Origin: Aureobasidium sp. EXF-3400
Taxonomy: Eukaryota; Ascomycota; Dothideomycetes; Dothideales; Saccotheciaceae
Direction of reading: 5' to 3'
DNA: 64,000 bases
Assembly (NCBI GenBank): GCA_024195585.1
Contig: SWBL01000259.1
Span: 1 to 64,000 of the forward strand
This document shows, piece by piece, positions 23,007 through 33,844 of the stretch (the stretch's first letter is position 1; each line of letters begins with the position of its first letter). Below the pieces are notes generated by a model. The model made no database searches. It worked only from the letters and a program-made list of their open reading frames with translations, and had not been told where the DNA came from. Position numbers and translations under genes: made by a program.

Positions 23007-24673
23007 ATGGCGGGCAACATGTCATTTTCAGGAACTTCATGCCCACTACCGTTCCTGAGTAGTGATAACTATACCTCTGGAGGTGGATGTATGTTTGGAG
23101 CTGGAAGCAATCGCGCAAGACTATGCTGACGGATGTCCAGATATAGGAGGTCGTTTCTGTAGCGATAAGTGCTGTTTGCCTTGTCCCTTGACAGAATTGG
23201 TATATTCTGATGGTGAGTACATCACTCAAGTGGCTGTTCTGCATCAAGCTGATATTGTTGTTCTCAAGCTTTTCCTACACGCGAATTAGCAGCTGGCTGG
23301 CTTAGTGTCGTCAGTCTAATAGCCAGTATATTCCTGCTTCTGACCTATACAATTCTGCCGCCCGAAAAGAGTCATCGTCACTATCTCAGTATAGGCCTCA
23401 TTGTGTCCAACGTCCTTCTACAAGTATGCGCTCGTCTAGTGTTGAATGCTGATCACCTCAAAGCTGACAATCAATTCAGTTGGCGATTATAGTCCCACTA
23501 GGTTCAAAGCCTTCCATGTGCTACGATGCCATCACTCCTAACGACATGTATTCGGACTTGTCATGTGCCTTCTCTGGGGCACTACTCCTTTGGGGAGGCA
23601 TGGCATCAGTCTGCTGGGTCTTGTCACGCGCGCTATGGACACATCTCAGGGTATGCTGGAACAGATCTGACACTCAAATCTTCCTGATAGCCTCTCAAAT
23701 CTTCTGCTGGGGTATTCCAACAATTCTCACGGCCGTCTGCATGAAGTACACCGGTGTTTCGTACCGTCTCGCGAATGTCTGTCTTCCCAACAACAAGCAT
23801 ACCTTCACAACTTATTTTGGATGGATGATCGCTTTCGCCAGTCTGGCGTTCGTCTTGCAAATAGCGACTAGCTTATATTGTCTCTACATCTATTTGATGA
23901 ACTTGTGGAAATCAAGCTCATCGTCACCATCACGCAACACAGGCACCTCAAGCGAGCTTCCAACCAGTGCAACCACGAGCACATGGGACAGACCGTGGAA
24001 AGCAACTCGACAGCAGGCCTGGGCTCGTGTGCGCAGAGTCTTTATACTGCAGTGGCGTAACATCCTGCTGTGTATGGGAGCCACTGCGATTGTTGCTATG
24101 CTCTCGGGTGTCTTCGTGTCCCTCAACACATCTCTGGCAAGAGACAAGGCCCGTGGTTTCGGTGCAAAGGAGATTGCTGGCTGGGCTGCCTGTCTCGTCA
24201 TCACGCTGGACAAGAACCAGTGTCTGCCCTTGGCCAAGCAGCTTGGTATCACAGAAGCTGCGGTCTCAGCGAGTTTGATCATCACTGGCTTGACTGGCCT
24301 CAACACCTTCGCGCTGCTTATGCGTTGGAGCACGCTCGTGGCATGGTACGAGTTACTCCGTGGTAGTAGAAGTCGCCGTGATAGCGAAGACTTCTTGAAT
24401 GCCGAGCCACGCCGGATTACCTTTGACCAACCACTGGAATCAGAGACGAACAAGAATGATCTCTCGCCTGTTGAGAGCCCCGTCGAAAGCCCCGTCTCCG
24501 CTTTCTTCCCTGGTCGAGGTCCAGAATCAGACAATCGTGACTCTCTTGGCGGTGGTTCTATTCAGCATCGCCTAAACTCCGATGCTTCAGCACATCCAGG
24601 CAGAGTGTCCGTGTTTATTGAGCACCCTTTCGACGATGAGAAACAGGACCTAGAGCCAGGCAAAGCATTGTGA
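23007..24673 (+). CDS. Fungal GPCR-like seven-transmembrane protein
   Basis: Plasma-membrane receptor-like protein of 493 residues. Exons are 23007-23088, 23141-23212, 23290-23423 and 23480-24673; introns of 52, 77 and 56 nt. The extracellular N-terminus is Cys-rich (CPLPFLSSDNYTSGGY, GGRFCSDKCCLPCPLTE), as in a fungal family annotated as putative GPCR. Seven hydrophobic helices follow, including SVVSLIASIFLLLTYTI, then SHRHYLSIGLIVSN, ITPNDMYSDLSCAFSGALLL, IFCWGIPTILTAVCM and FGWMIAFASLAFVLQIATS. The C-terminal 120 residues are Ser/Pro-rich and cytoplasmic. Intron 1 must use the CAG acceptor at 23140, because the TAG acceptor 6 nt later would create a TGA. Intron 2 ends in a TAGCAG tandem acceptor (23289 or 23292), both in frame. 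An ATG four codons in is also possible. Confidence 0.85.
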
Positions 24674-25854
24674 GTGCATGGAGTGTAAAATCTTTGTACC
24701 TTTGAAATAGTTATAGAATTTTCTTTCCAGTCTTTGAGAATGCTCGGTACCTCCTGGTCTTGCCTGCTCCCACAACCAAAATTCTGAAGTCATTCATTGC
24801 ACAAGCTATATGTCATTGTATGACTTAATTTCACATACTGGGTCACTCCTTATCCGTCATAGCAAATCACGTAGGGTCTTTCCCTTCAATTCTCTCTGCA
24901 ACCACACCTTCTGTTTAGGAAACAACGATGCATTGAGATAGCCTATGATCCAACCATACCTTGTTGTGAGAGTATGGTCAAATGTTGCATGGCTTGGACC
25001 TCATCACCACTCATGTAAACCTCGAGCTCCTCGCGCAGAAAAGAACGCCTCCACCTCCTTGTTATTACCAACAACACCAGCATAGGACCATGAGAGAATA
25101 CACCCAGAGCTACAGACAATCTCGTCAAAAGACGCTAGGTTCAATGCCGCCGGTCTCACCAAAATCAAACGCTATCACTTACCAGCACAAGTCAGCAAAC
25201 CGTATGCTCTATGACATGATATCTGCGAACTAGAACAACTAGAAAGAAGGAGAATCGAAATCAAAAAATTGCATCTTCTTTGGAATCAGAAGGTCTTGAT
25301 ATGTGTTGCAGGAGCCTCCGTATGTCTTCTCGCAAGAGGTCGTCTGTTAACCCGATGCAGTTAGCGCCCGATCCGTTGGTTGTGACTCGTGACTGCCGTC
25401 TCAATGCCGCAGAGGTATTGTGAAGGGGAGTATGAATCATAAGTGTGTGTGACTCCCCTTCATGCAAGTAGACTCCTAGCAGTCGACCTGGCATGGCTGA
25501 AACACATATGCAGCATAGAAGCAGTGACCTAGACATGGTGAGGTGATGGAAATATAAAAGGTGTTCGAGCAGCATGAAAATTGCGATGACTATCGTTGTG
25601 TGAGGGAACATGTACGTATACAGAGTAGAAGCAGCTCTAGAATAGATCGAGGATGCCGAATTTGGGAATCCATGGTTGAGTTATTTGGTCTCGGTTCACC
25701 AGCGTTGATATCCTGGCCAGACGGATCTGTCTGTGGGTCGACGACGACCGAGGCTACGGCTTCGTGTTCCAACTTCGAAGCCTGAAGCGGAGGGACGACT
25801 TCGCACCTAACATCCACTATTGATCCTGTAGAGCGGTTCGCATTGGAAGAATAT
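24674..25854. other. Intergenic, about 1.2 kb, nothing supported
   Basis: 3' UTR of the 7TM gene and upstream region of the trimethyllysine dioxygenase gene. Small frames on both strands have no recognisable content. Confidence 0.6.
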
Positions 25855-27845
25855 ATGGCAGCACGAATCAGGCACTCTCATCTCGCAAGGTTATGCGGAT
25901 CCAAGATCGGAGATTCGGCCTTCGCCAGACAAAACAACATTTTTAGAGGCGTACGAGCATTTTCGAGTACACGTATATCTGGCCAGGCAAGCGAGACAAC
26001 ACCAACCCATGCATTCTCGAATGGTCAGAACCTTGGAAGCATTTCACTGAAGAAGAACGGCATCTACCTTGATAACAAACTGCGCGTTGTAAGTGGCAAC
26101 TTTTTAGAGTATAACGATTGCCTATTGACAGTTATGCAGACACCTTTCGCAGACCTCGAAGTCAAGGAACGCCCTGGTAGCGAGTCTCTACGCTGGGATG
26201 GAGAGAGACTATACTTTGAGAATGCAGAAGGCGAAGACCGTACCTACGTGTAAGTCTTGAGGACTCTTGAGCACTGTTACACTTACTGATTTGTGGTTGC
26301 ATCCAGGTCCAACCTATGGCTAAGGTCAGAATCATCACCGGAGAATTGTCTGGACTTAGATTGACTAGTAACAGAGATCAGTGTCCGTGTCATGAGTGTG
26401 TCCATCCTGAAACCCGCCAGAGACAGCTTGACACTTTTTCGGTGAATGAACTTGTTTTGCATGGGCACCGAAACGATAGCTGATAGAAATACAGATTGAT
26501 CCTAGTATCAAGCCCACTAAACTCAGCATTCAGACCAAGGAAAAACAGACGATACAAATCGAGTGTGAGTATATATATTTCCAATCAGAATGATTCATGT
26601 CTGACGATCAAGCAGGGCAAGATGGACATCAGAGTGAATATCCTTTGAAGGTACTCCGCAAAGGAAGACCAACTCATACCAGTGTTCAAAGAAGAGGACT
26701 TGTCGAGTAGGTGTTACAGATCGATAAGCTTACCGGGAATTAACAATTTCCTAGGCAGGTCATGTTTGACAAAACAATCGCGGACAAGCCACCAACAGTC
26801 GACTACAAGAGCATCATGGAAGCAGACGGTATTGCCGAATGGACCCGTCAGATCGTAAGTATATGAGCACCGAGTATGCGTCAGCAGCTGACCTGAAAGA
26901 ACGTATACGGATTGTCATTCGTCAAGGACTGCCCAATTGACCCCGAAGCAACTCAGAAGCTGCTAGAAAAGATTGGGCCGATTCGTGAAACCCATTATGG
27001 TGACTGACGGCTTATGTGCCCTTGGTGTAGAACTCAAGCTAACATGAATAGGTGGTTTCTACGACTTCACATCGAATATGGCAAGTAAAGATACTGCTTA
27101 TACATCGTTAGCACTCGAGGCGCATACAGACACGACATATTTCTCCGAGCCAGCGGGACTCCAGATGTTCCACATGCTCTCTCATACTGATGGATCTGGT
27201 GGTGAGTCTTTGCTGGTGGATGGGTTTGCAGCAGCGAGACAGCTTTATGCCGAGGACAAAGAGGCATACAGGATCCTCAGTACAGTTGGCATCTGGGCAC
27301 ATGCAAGTGGCAATGAGGACGTCAGCATCCAGCCTTATGTGTGCGTCCCTGTGCTTTCTCACGATCCTGTCTTGGGTCACCTGGTCCAAGTAAGATGGAA
27401 CAATTCGGACCGTGCGGCTATCGAAGCGCCTAGTGACATGATAGACAAGTGGTATGAAGCCGCCAGGTAAGATTGATGCTTTTTCAGATGGATGGAAGAT
27501 GTGCTGAACACAAACAGGAAATTCAATGGCATCTTGAATGATCCACAAAACCAGTACTGGACACAGCTTGAGCCAGGCATGCCGTTGAGTAAGTGCGAAA
27601 AAGGCGACTTGACATAGCGAATGGACTGACGTATATGAACAGTCTTTGACAACTGGCGAGTTTTGCATGGAAGAGGTGTATTCACTGGCAAGAGACGAAT
27701 GGCCGGAGGTTACAGTGAGTAAAACAGACAGCGCAATTGGTGAAGCATACTGACACAAGCAGTCAATCGTGATGATTTCATTTCCAAGTTCAAGTTGACG
27801 AACTCAAGCAGAGATGAAGTCCTTGAGGCAACCGTGACAGGATAA
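25855..27845 (+). CDS. TMLH: Trimethyllysine dioxygenase (carnitine biosynthesis)
   Basis: Fe(II)/2-oxoglutarate enzyme hydroxylating N6-trimethyllysine, the first step of carnitine synthesis, probably mitochondrial (presequence-like start MAARIRHSHLARLCGSK). Eleven exons: 25855-26249, 26307-26324, 26375-26441, 26495-26564, 26616-26706, 26755-26854, 26900-26999, 27052-27466, 27518-27588, 27643-27714, 27763-27845; 493 residues. The N-terminal zinc-type domain has NLWLRDQCPCHECVHPETRQ. The catalytic domain has THYGGFYDF, iron ligands in EAHTDTTYF (His305, Asp307) and LHGRGVFTG (His451), then GGYINRDDFISKF and the ending VLEATVTG. GGFYDFT, RWNN and IFDNWRVLHGR fit TMLH better than gamma-butyrobetaine dioxygenase. 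Intron density is far above its neighbours, and exon 2 is only 18 nt. Read-through of GTAAGT at 26090 is assumed because removing that segment breaks the frame. Confidence 0.92.
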
Positions 27846-28268
27846 GGATTGAGCCCAGTGCTTTGTTGCATTTTGGGAATCAGCATGACGAGGGAATGGA
27901 GCTCCGTACCTAAGCTTGCCGGTGCAGAGACGTGGTGTTGATCGCATTCAAGGGCTCACACCATCGATACCTAGACTTGTAATACTAGACCTGTAATAGC
28001 TAAATCAGAGACAATACGACCTTGATGAAAAGTGAACATGTACTCTATAATGAATGTGAAGGTGAAGAAGTGAGTGAAAGTACTGAGGGTGGATGGACGC
28101 TCGGTGCGGCAAGATCCGAGCTATGTCATTGCACTTGGAAGCTCAAGGCGTTCGGACTTACAGACTTGTGTATTACAACAACGCATTTCACCCATCTCCC
28201 ATCTTTGTCCCATCGCCACACACACCTACACCATCACCTCGTAAACCAGTCCATCACAAGCCGCAATC
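27846..28268. other. Intergenic between TMLH and rpt5
   Basis: 423 bp: TMLH 3' UTR and the rpt5 promoter and leader. No additional gene was seen. Confidence 0.6.
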
Positions 28269-29816
28269 ATGTCGACACTCGAGGATCTGGACGCCATGGA
28301 GCACCAGGACAAGAAGGAAGGCGAGGACCAAGATCCCAAGAAGCCCAACCAGAGCGGCGATGCCGACATGAAGGATGCCGATGGTGACAAGAAGGAAGAA
28401 GAGGAGGAAGAGGTCCTGGACTCAGACATCCTCAACTCGAGCACAAGAGACATCATCACAAGGCGGCGATTGCTGGAAAACGACACGCGCATCATGCGCT
28501 CAGAGTTCCAGCGCCTAACACATGAGAAGCAAGCCATGCTCGAGAAGATCAAGGACAACGTTGACAAGATTGACAACAACCGGTGCGCCACCGAAATCGC
28601 CCACTAATTCTCCCAACTCTGCTGACATGACCCCTCCAGCCAACTCCCATACCTTGTCGGCAACGTTGTCGAGATTCTCGATCTGGACGTCGAAGAAGAT
28701 GCCGCCGAAGAAGGCGCCAACGTCGATCTGGATGCTACTCGCGTAGGCAAATCCGCCGTTATCAAGACATCTACTCGCCAAACAATCTTCCTTCCCCTTA
28801 TCGGCCTTGTCGACCACGAGAAGCTCAAGCCCGGTGATCTGATCGGTGTCAACAAGGACTCATACCTCATCCTCGACACACTTCCCGCCGAATACGACAG
28901 CAGAGTCAAGGCTATGGAGGTTGATGAGAAGCCCACTGAAAAGTACACCGATGTTGGTGGTCTGGACAAGCAGATTGAAGAGCTGGTCGAGGCTGTTGTC
29001 TGGCCCATGAAGGAGGCTGAGCGCTTCAAGAAGATTGGAATCAAGGCTCCTAAAGGTACACAACCATGCTATTGCTCCCAGGGAAACTCGTAACTGACCA
29101 TCGTTTGCAGGTGCCCTCATGTACGGCCCCCCCGGTACCGGAAAGACCCTCCTCGCTCGTGCTTGCGCCGCCCAAACAGAAGCTACTTTCCTCAAGCTCG
29201 CCGGTCCTCAGCTCGTTCAAATGTTCATTGGTGACGGTGCCAAGTTGGTGCGCGACTGCTTCGCTCTGGCCAAGGAGAAGGCTCCCTCAATCATCTTCAT
29301 CGACGAGCTTGATGCTGTTGGTACCAAACGTTTCGACAGTGACAAGAGTGGTGATCGTGAAGTTCAGCGCACTATGCTTGAGCTCCTGAACCAGCTTGAT
29401 GGTTTCGCCAGTGATGACAGAATCAAGGTTCTTGCCGCAACAAACAGAGTCGACGTTCTGGATCCTGCTCTGCTTCGTTCCGGTCGTCTTGATCGCAAGA
29501 TCGAATTCCCCTTGCCTAATGAAGAGTCCCGTGCTCAGATTCTTCGCATTCACAGCAGAAAGATGACTGTTGATGAAGGTGTCAACTGGCCTGAGTTGGC
29601 AAGAAGTACTGACGAATTCGGTGGTGCTATGCTCAAGGCTGTTTGTGTCGAAGCTGGAATGATCGCACTACGTTCAGGACAATCAAAGATTACCCACGAG
29701 CATTACGTCGATGCGATTTCTGAGGTGCAATCAAAGAAGAAGGAATCGTATGTTTTCCCCATCTCCGACTATATCCCACTTGCTAACCCAATCTCAGAAT
29801 CTCAATCTACGCCTAA
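28269..29816 (+). CDS. rpt5: 26S proteasome AAA-ATPase subunit Rpt5
   Basis: One of six ATPases of the proteasome 19S base ring; it unfolds substrates and opens the 20S gate. Exons are 28269-28582, 28640-29055, 29111-29747 and 29798-29816; introns of 57, 55 and 50 nt; 461 residues. An acidic/Lys-rich N-terminus leads into a coiled coil ([20 protein letters not shown]), the OB domain ([19 protein letters not shown]) and the AAA module: [20 protein letters not shown], Walker A GPPGTGKT, Walker [12 protein letters not shown], arginine-finger region [19 protein letters not shown]. The 19-nt last exon encodes SISIYA, supplying the C-terminal HbYX motif (Ile-Tyr-Ala) that docks into the alpha ring. 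Without that splice the product would lose its gate-opening tail. Confidence 0.95.
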
Positions 29817-30003
29817 ACGATTCATCTCTTGTTGCATTGATGGGGTTGGAGGCGCTTTCAGTGAACGACACATATTCGGGTTTGTAATTATAGCCTCAGC
29901 TAGACACGATTCATCATGGACTCACTTTGATATGATTCTCTCATGTTGTCTGACATGATATCTTGTCAATTATCGTGCTCAAATTTCTAAGTGCTTGACC
30001 ATA

Positions 30004-31158
30004 CTACAACTTGCTCTTCTGTCCTGAGATCTTCATCTTTGCTCGGCCATTGCTTAAGCATACTTTGCCACCCTTTACGCTGGTCACAAATCTCACCTCT
30101 TCCCAACCCTGATCGTCGACATTACCCATACGCCAGATCTGAGTGACAAGTGTGTCTCCAGCCTTGACGGGGCTTGCGAATCGTGCGGCAAACTCCTTGA
30201 TGTTGGCTGGATCCGAGTTTCCGAGAAGTTTCAAGAGACCGTGAGCTGTAGTGTTCCAACTGAACAAACCGTGAAGAATAGCACCACCTAAACATCTCAG
30301 CATTCGTGATATCATGTCATTCTTGTTGAATTTTCAACTTACCGAAGCCCATTTTCTGACCAGGCTCTGGGGTGGCATGAAGGGGATTATAATCACCACA
30401 AAGTCTGCATAGAATTAGACACGACGCAGCCATTGTAGAACCATGTTGGTTTTACCTGTAAAGATGTGCCGATTCTGCCGTCGTCTGGAAAACGTATTCT
30501 GCATCAGGCTTCTTGCCCTCAGGAGGAGGATAGTTTACTGTCTTTGGTCCTGATTCAAAGTTAGTATGAAGCGCATCCATGCTGATAGTGCCAATCTCAC
30601 CCTTAGGTCCATTCCAATTTCCTTGCCCAACAAAGAATGACATGCCCACAGCTCTGCTGTAGACCTCTCCCGTAGCCTTGTCTACAACCAAGTTTTCGGT
30701 CTCGACTACCGAACCAGGCTTGCCCTTGTCGTATACACCCAGAACCTTTGCTCTCATCTCAAATTCACGACCTTCACTGGTAGATGGCAAAGGCTTGAGG
30801 AAAGTGATTGATTGCTCTCCATGAACCACCTTGCGACTGTCGAACTTTGGCACATCTGGGATTGCAGCACGTCTGGAGTTCTGAGAAGCGTAGAAGTCGA
30901 TGACCTCTGCCGAGGTTCCTTTGAATGGCAAGATGATTGAGTAGGTAGGGAATGTGCTGAACTTTGGGTGGAGTTCCTGTTCTACTTATTAGCACTGTAC
31001 ATTTCCTGATTATCTGAGGTAATCAAAACACATACGTATAAGAAATGAAGCTCGTCCTTAGCATCGCAACCAATTGCGTTTGCGAACAGCAAGACGTCTC
31101 GCTTGTACCACGAAACGGGCACTGGTGGATACTCAAAACCGACACCTGGACCACTCAT
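30004..31158 (-). CDS. Peroxisomal MaoC-type enoyl-CoA hydratase 2
   Basis: Hydratase of peroxisomal fatty-acid beta-oxidation (2-trans-enoyl-CoA to 3R-hydroxyacyl-CoA). Exons are 31158-31036, 30976-30456, 30404-30343 and 30287-30004; introns of 59, 51 and 55 nt; 329 residues. It starts MSGPGVGFEYPPVPVSWYKR. The N-terminal hot-dog half has VVHGEQSITFLKPLP. The catalytic half, split over exons 2-4, has YRLCGDYNPLHATPEPGQ with the hydratase-2 Asp219/His224 dyad, then GFGGAILHGL. The C-terminus is GQKSKL; the final SKL is a canonical PTS1 peroxisome signal. It corresponds to the hydratase part of the Fox2 multifunctional enzyme as a stand-alone protein. It converges on rpt5 (187 bp between stops). 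Confidence 0.92.
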
Positions 31159-31750
31159 GGTTACTGTTGATTCGATTTTTTTGATTGTATGTTCAATTCA
31201 AGATACTTGTTGGCTTCAGAAGGTTATCGTTTTGATATACCAAACCCGAGGGCATGCAGGAGCGGGGAAATGGCCGTGGACCGAGGCGTTTCATCACGAC
31301 CGACTTTCCTTCTTTTTCATCTACAAGTACTGTCGTATTGCAATATGGCGCATCGAACAGCAAATGGATTCCTGAGTACTCTATACGAAATGATTCTGAG
31401 GCCGAGAACATGTAATCAAGAAGCCAATGGGCCAGCCGCTCTGGAAATCGTGGCACTCGCGCCCGCTCATGAACTTTCAGCCAGACAACGCCGCATCCGA
31501 GGAGCCGTATCAGAGCGACAGCGCAGCCGATCAAATTGAGATGATCATAGGGTCAACGAAGCTTGAAAATAGATGATGACCTTCCAAACCCAGATGAGTG
31601 GAAGGTCGAAAATGCTCTATCAACATTGAGACTGGGCCAGGCGACAGTATTGTCAAATAAATCCAGTTGACAACTCCTCCCCGTGTGCTACTGATCGTCG
31701 TAATCTTGCGATTGATAGCTTCTCCATCGCGAGTAAAGGAATTGTTGTAC

Positions 31751-31768
31751 GCTATCAAAATGCACAGT
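31751..31768. repeat. Dispersed repeat motif, copy 1
   Basis: GCTATCAAAATGCACAGT is identical at 31751-31768 and 32811-32828. A diverged form, GCTATAAAAATGCACA, begins at 41958 within the 41.7-42.1 kb tandem array. Similarity continues downstream of the motif (a GGAGAG core about 40 bp later in all three), so these are copies of one repeat and not a chance match. Confidence 0.65.
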
Positions 31769-32026
31769 TGCAACTCAAACCGGGGTCTGTCGATGGAAAT
31801 ATCCTTGGAGAGGGTTTCCGGAGAGAAATCACATTCTTTGCCAAGGTATTGTGTATTTCTGCAAGTACGCATGACAATGTTTACCACACTGAGAGAAAGC
31901 ATTGTCAAACTTCTGAAGGTAAGCAAACCAACGAAAATCTTTTCTTGAAGGGTGCATGCAAACACAGCCATCTAACTTTGCTTGACAGTGCTCTGCGGAC
32001 AAAGAGAACTGATGTGGCGACAACAC

Positions 32027-32674
32027 CGTCAACTTGGTTAAGTTATAAGGGGATTAAGCAAGGCATCTATCAACTGAATTTAGTTGACAGAGCAGTCCAA
32101 AAGGGCTCTCATCAACTAGATTTAGTTGATGAAATGGTCCATGAGGCTCTACCAAGCTAGCAGAGGAGTACGACGAGTCTCTCATCAACTAAATTTAGTT
32201 GATGATACGGCCCCACGAGGCTTACGTCAACTAAGTTTAGATGATGGAAGGGGTCGAAGAAAACCCTTACCAACCGGATGTAGCTGATCAGAGGAACAAA
32301 CAAGACTCTTGAGAGCAGGCCAGCAAACGAAAACTCGTTTTCTGAGGGTGCGTGTAGGTAAAAAAGCTACTTGATTTTGTTCAACAATACTTTACAAGCA
32401 TGGAGAATAGGTAAGGCAACAGCACTAACAACTACATTTGGTTGATCCGGAAGCTCAACAAGGCTCTCATCAACTAAATCTAGTTGACAGACTGATCCCA
32501 CAAGGCTCTCGCTAGCTGCTCAAAGCATCAAACAAGATTCTTGAGAGCAGGCCAGCAAACGAGTATTCGTTTCTAGTGCGTGTTAGTAGAAATTCCTTCC
32601 GATTAGGTTCGACAGTGCTTTACAGGCATTGGAAATAGGTATGGTATTAGTACCATCAACTAGATTTAGTTGAT
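32027..32674. repeat. Array of palindromic repeats with 42-bp period
   Basis: A 20-bp palindrome close to ATCAACTAAATTTAGTTGAT recurs. Clear copies begin at 32070, 32111, 32184 (perfect), 32226, 32428, 32469 and 32655, with degenerate copies near 32027 and 32269. Neighbouring copies are repeatedly 41-43 bp apart, and the spacer is also conserved (a GGTCC/GATCCCA core, then AGGCTCTC just before the next palindrome). Two longer segments beginning CTTGAGAGCAGGCCAGCAAA (about 32309 and 32540) interrupt the array and are copies of each other about 231 bp apart, giving a higher-order repeat. No open frame. Confidence 0.85.
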
Positions 32675-32810
32675 AAAAGGGGGAAGATCAGCGAATACGT
32701 TTGTGGGGTGGCATAAGCATGGGAGTCGGAAAAAAAGAAAATAAGACAAGGAAGGTGTTCTTGTAAGTCTGGTCCCTCCTCATCTCCGCGCTCAGATGCT
32801 TTGAGATGCA

Positions 32811-32828
32811 GCTATCAAAATGCACAGT
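32811..32828. repeat. Dispersed repeat motif, copy 2
   Basis: Exact second copy of the 18-bp motif at 31751. It continues as TTTCGGGCAAAGGGAGTGG and GTCCAAGGAGAG, which matches the 41.7-42.1 kb array unit at 42060 (TCGCGAAAAGGG, GTCCAAGGAAAG) better than copy 1 does. Confidence 0.65.
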
Positions 32829-33683
32829 CCTTTCGGGCAAAGGGAGTGGTCCAAGGAGAGTCTCTGCGGACAACAATCTCCTTGATCGTTGTTCGTCTCT
32901 CGAAAAGATTCTGCATCTTGGCAGCTGCGGTTCATCGATCCCGAGTCATGGAGAGCGCATGAACTAACACGGTATGACAGCACCAAGGAAGGAATTGACA
33001 TTCAAGACGACTCGGGAAAGTCAATGGCACATTCGATCTATGGCGGATTCGGTAGCAACCCTACGTTTCCCGGCAGCGTTCTTTAAAACAGGTTTGAAAA
33101 GGGAGGACAGGATATCGAGGCTGTCATTGAACTCTGGGAGCACAAGCCGAGATAGTTTGTGAAAAACCTTGAGATCTTTTGCATGCATAGACATTATTCT
33201 TCTCCGAACAGTTGTGTTTTTCTTCAAAGTTCATCAAAGCGGAAATGGTCCCGAGGAACACCCAACTGATTTGAACCATATAGAGCCCTTAATGCATGCT
33301 GCTTCCTGGAGTCATTGGACATTGCATAGCTATGTTGAGCCCAGGGCTTCAGATTCTTAGGTATGCTAGTACAAAGATTTTCAAAGTGTGCTTCAGTATG
33401 CTTTAAGGCATACAGAATTGTTTGCTATTTGGTGCTTGACATATATTGGCTTGCCTAGGCTGTCTGTATTCCCACAACATGGACTTCAATAACAATTATG
33501 CACTGACGTATACCATTATCAATATGATCTTGATTTTGGAAGTTGACAAATTGGAGTCTATGAACTAATAGAGCTTCCCTCGCATTAAGCTGTGAAGCCT
33601 GAAGCTTTCACGCCGAAGCTATTGCTAGGCCAGCTCTCATAACCATAGAACATATGATTTTTGAACGAATTTTCTAGTTGAAA

Positions 33684-33844
33684 GGTGCTTTGGCGCAGTG
33701 GTAGCGCGTAAGATTTTACTTAACCTTTGTTCAATGATCCAGCGACTAACAAAAAATGCAACATTAGATCTGTTTCCGGTGTATGGCATCACATAAAATG
33801 CCGGATATCGCAGGAGGTCGAGCGTTCGACCCGCTCAAGCATCG
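33684..33844 (+). tRNA. Interrupted tRNA-like gene (probable tRNA pseudogene or tRNA-derived element)
   Basis: The 5' part GGTGCTTTGGCGCAGTGGTA then GCGCG (33684-33708) forms an acceptor strand and a D-arm (GCGC/GCGC) and contains a consensus box A (TGGCGCAGTGG). The 3' part GAGCGTTCGACCCGCTC then AAGCATCG (33820-33844) forms a 5-bp T-stem with a 7-nt loop (box B) and an acceptor strand that pairs over 7 bp (one G-T) with the 5' end. It is followed at once by TTTTT, a Pol III terminator. The roughly 110 nt between (33709-33819) are too long for a normal anticodon arm. I cannot find a paired anticodon stem, so either a large intron or an insertion destroyed it. Isotype not assignable. Confidence 0.5.

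Noticed and set aside
26090..26132. Extra intron in TMLH exon 1 (GTAAGT...GACAG)
   Set aside because: It is 43 nt and its removal shifts the frame away from the downstream conserved domain, while read-through stays open.
25855..31158. Metabolic gene cluster for carnitine/fatty-acid oxidation
   Set aside because: Trimethyllysine dioxygenase and the hydratase are separated by a proteasome gene and lie in different orientations; no transporter, regulator or further pathway gene is nearby.
32027..32674. CRISPR-like array (regular repeats with spacers)
   Set aside because: The host is a eukaryote, the spacers are themselves conserved, repeat copies are degenerate and no cas genes are present; it is a tandem repeat with a palindromic core.
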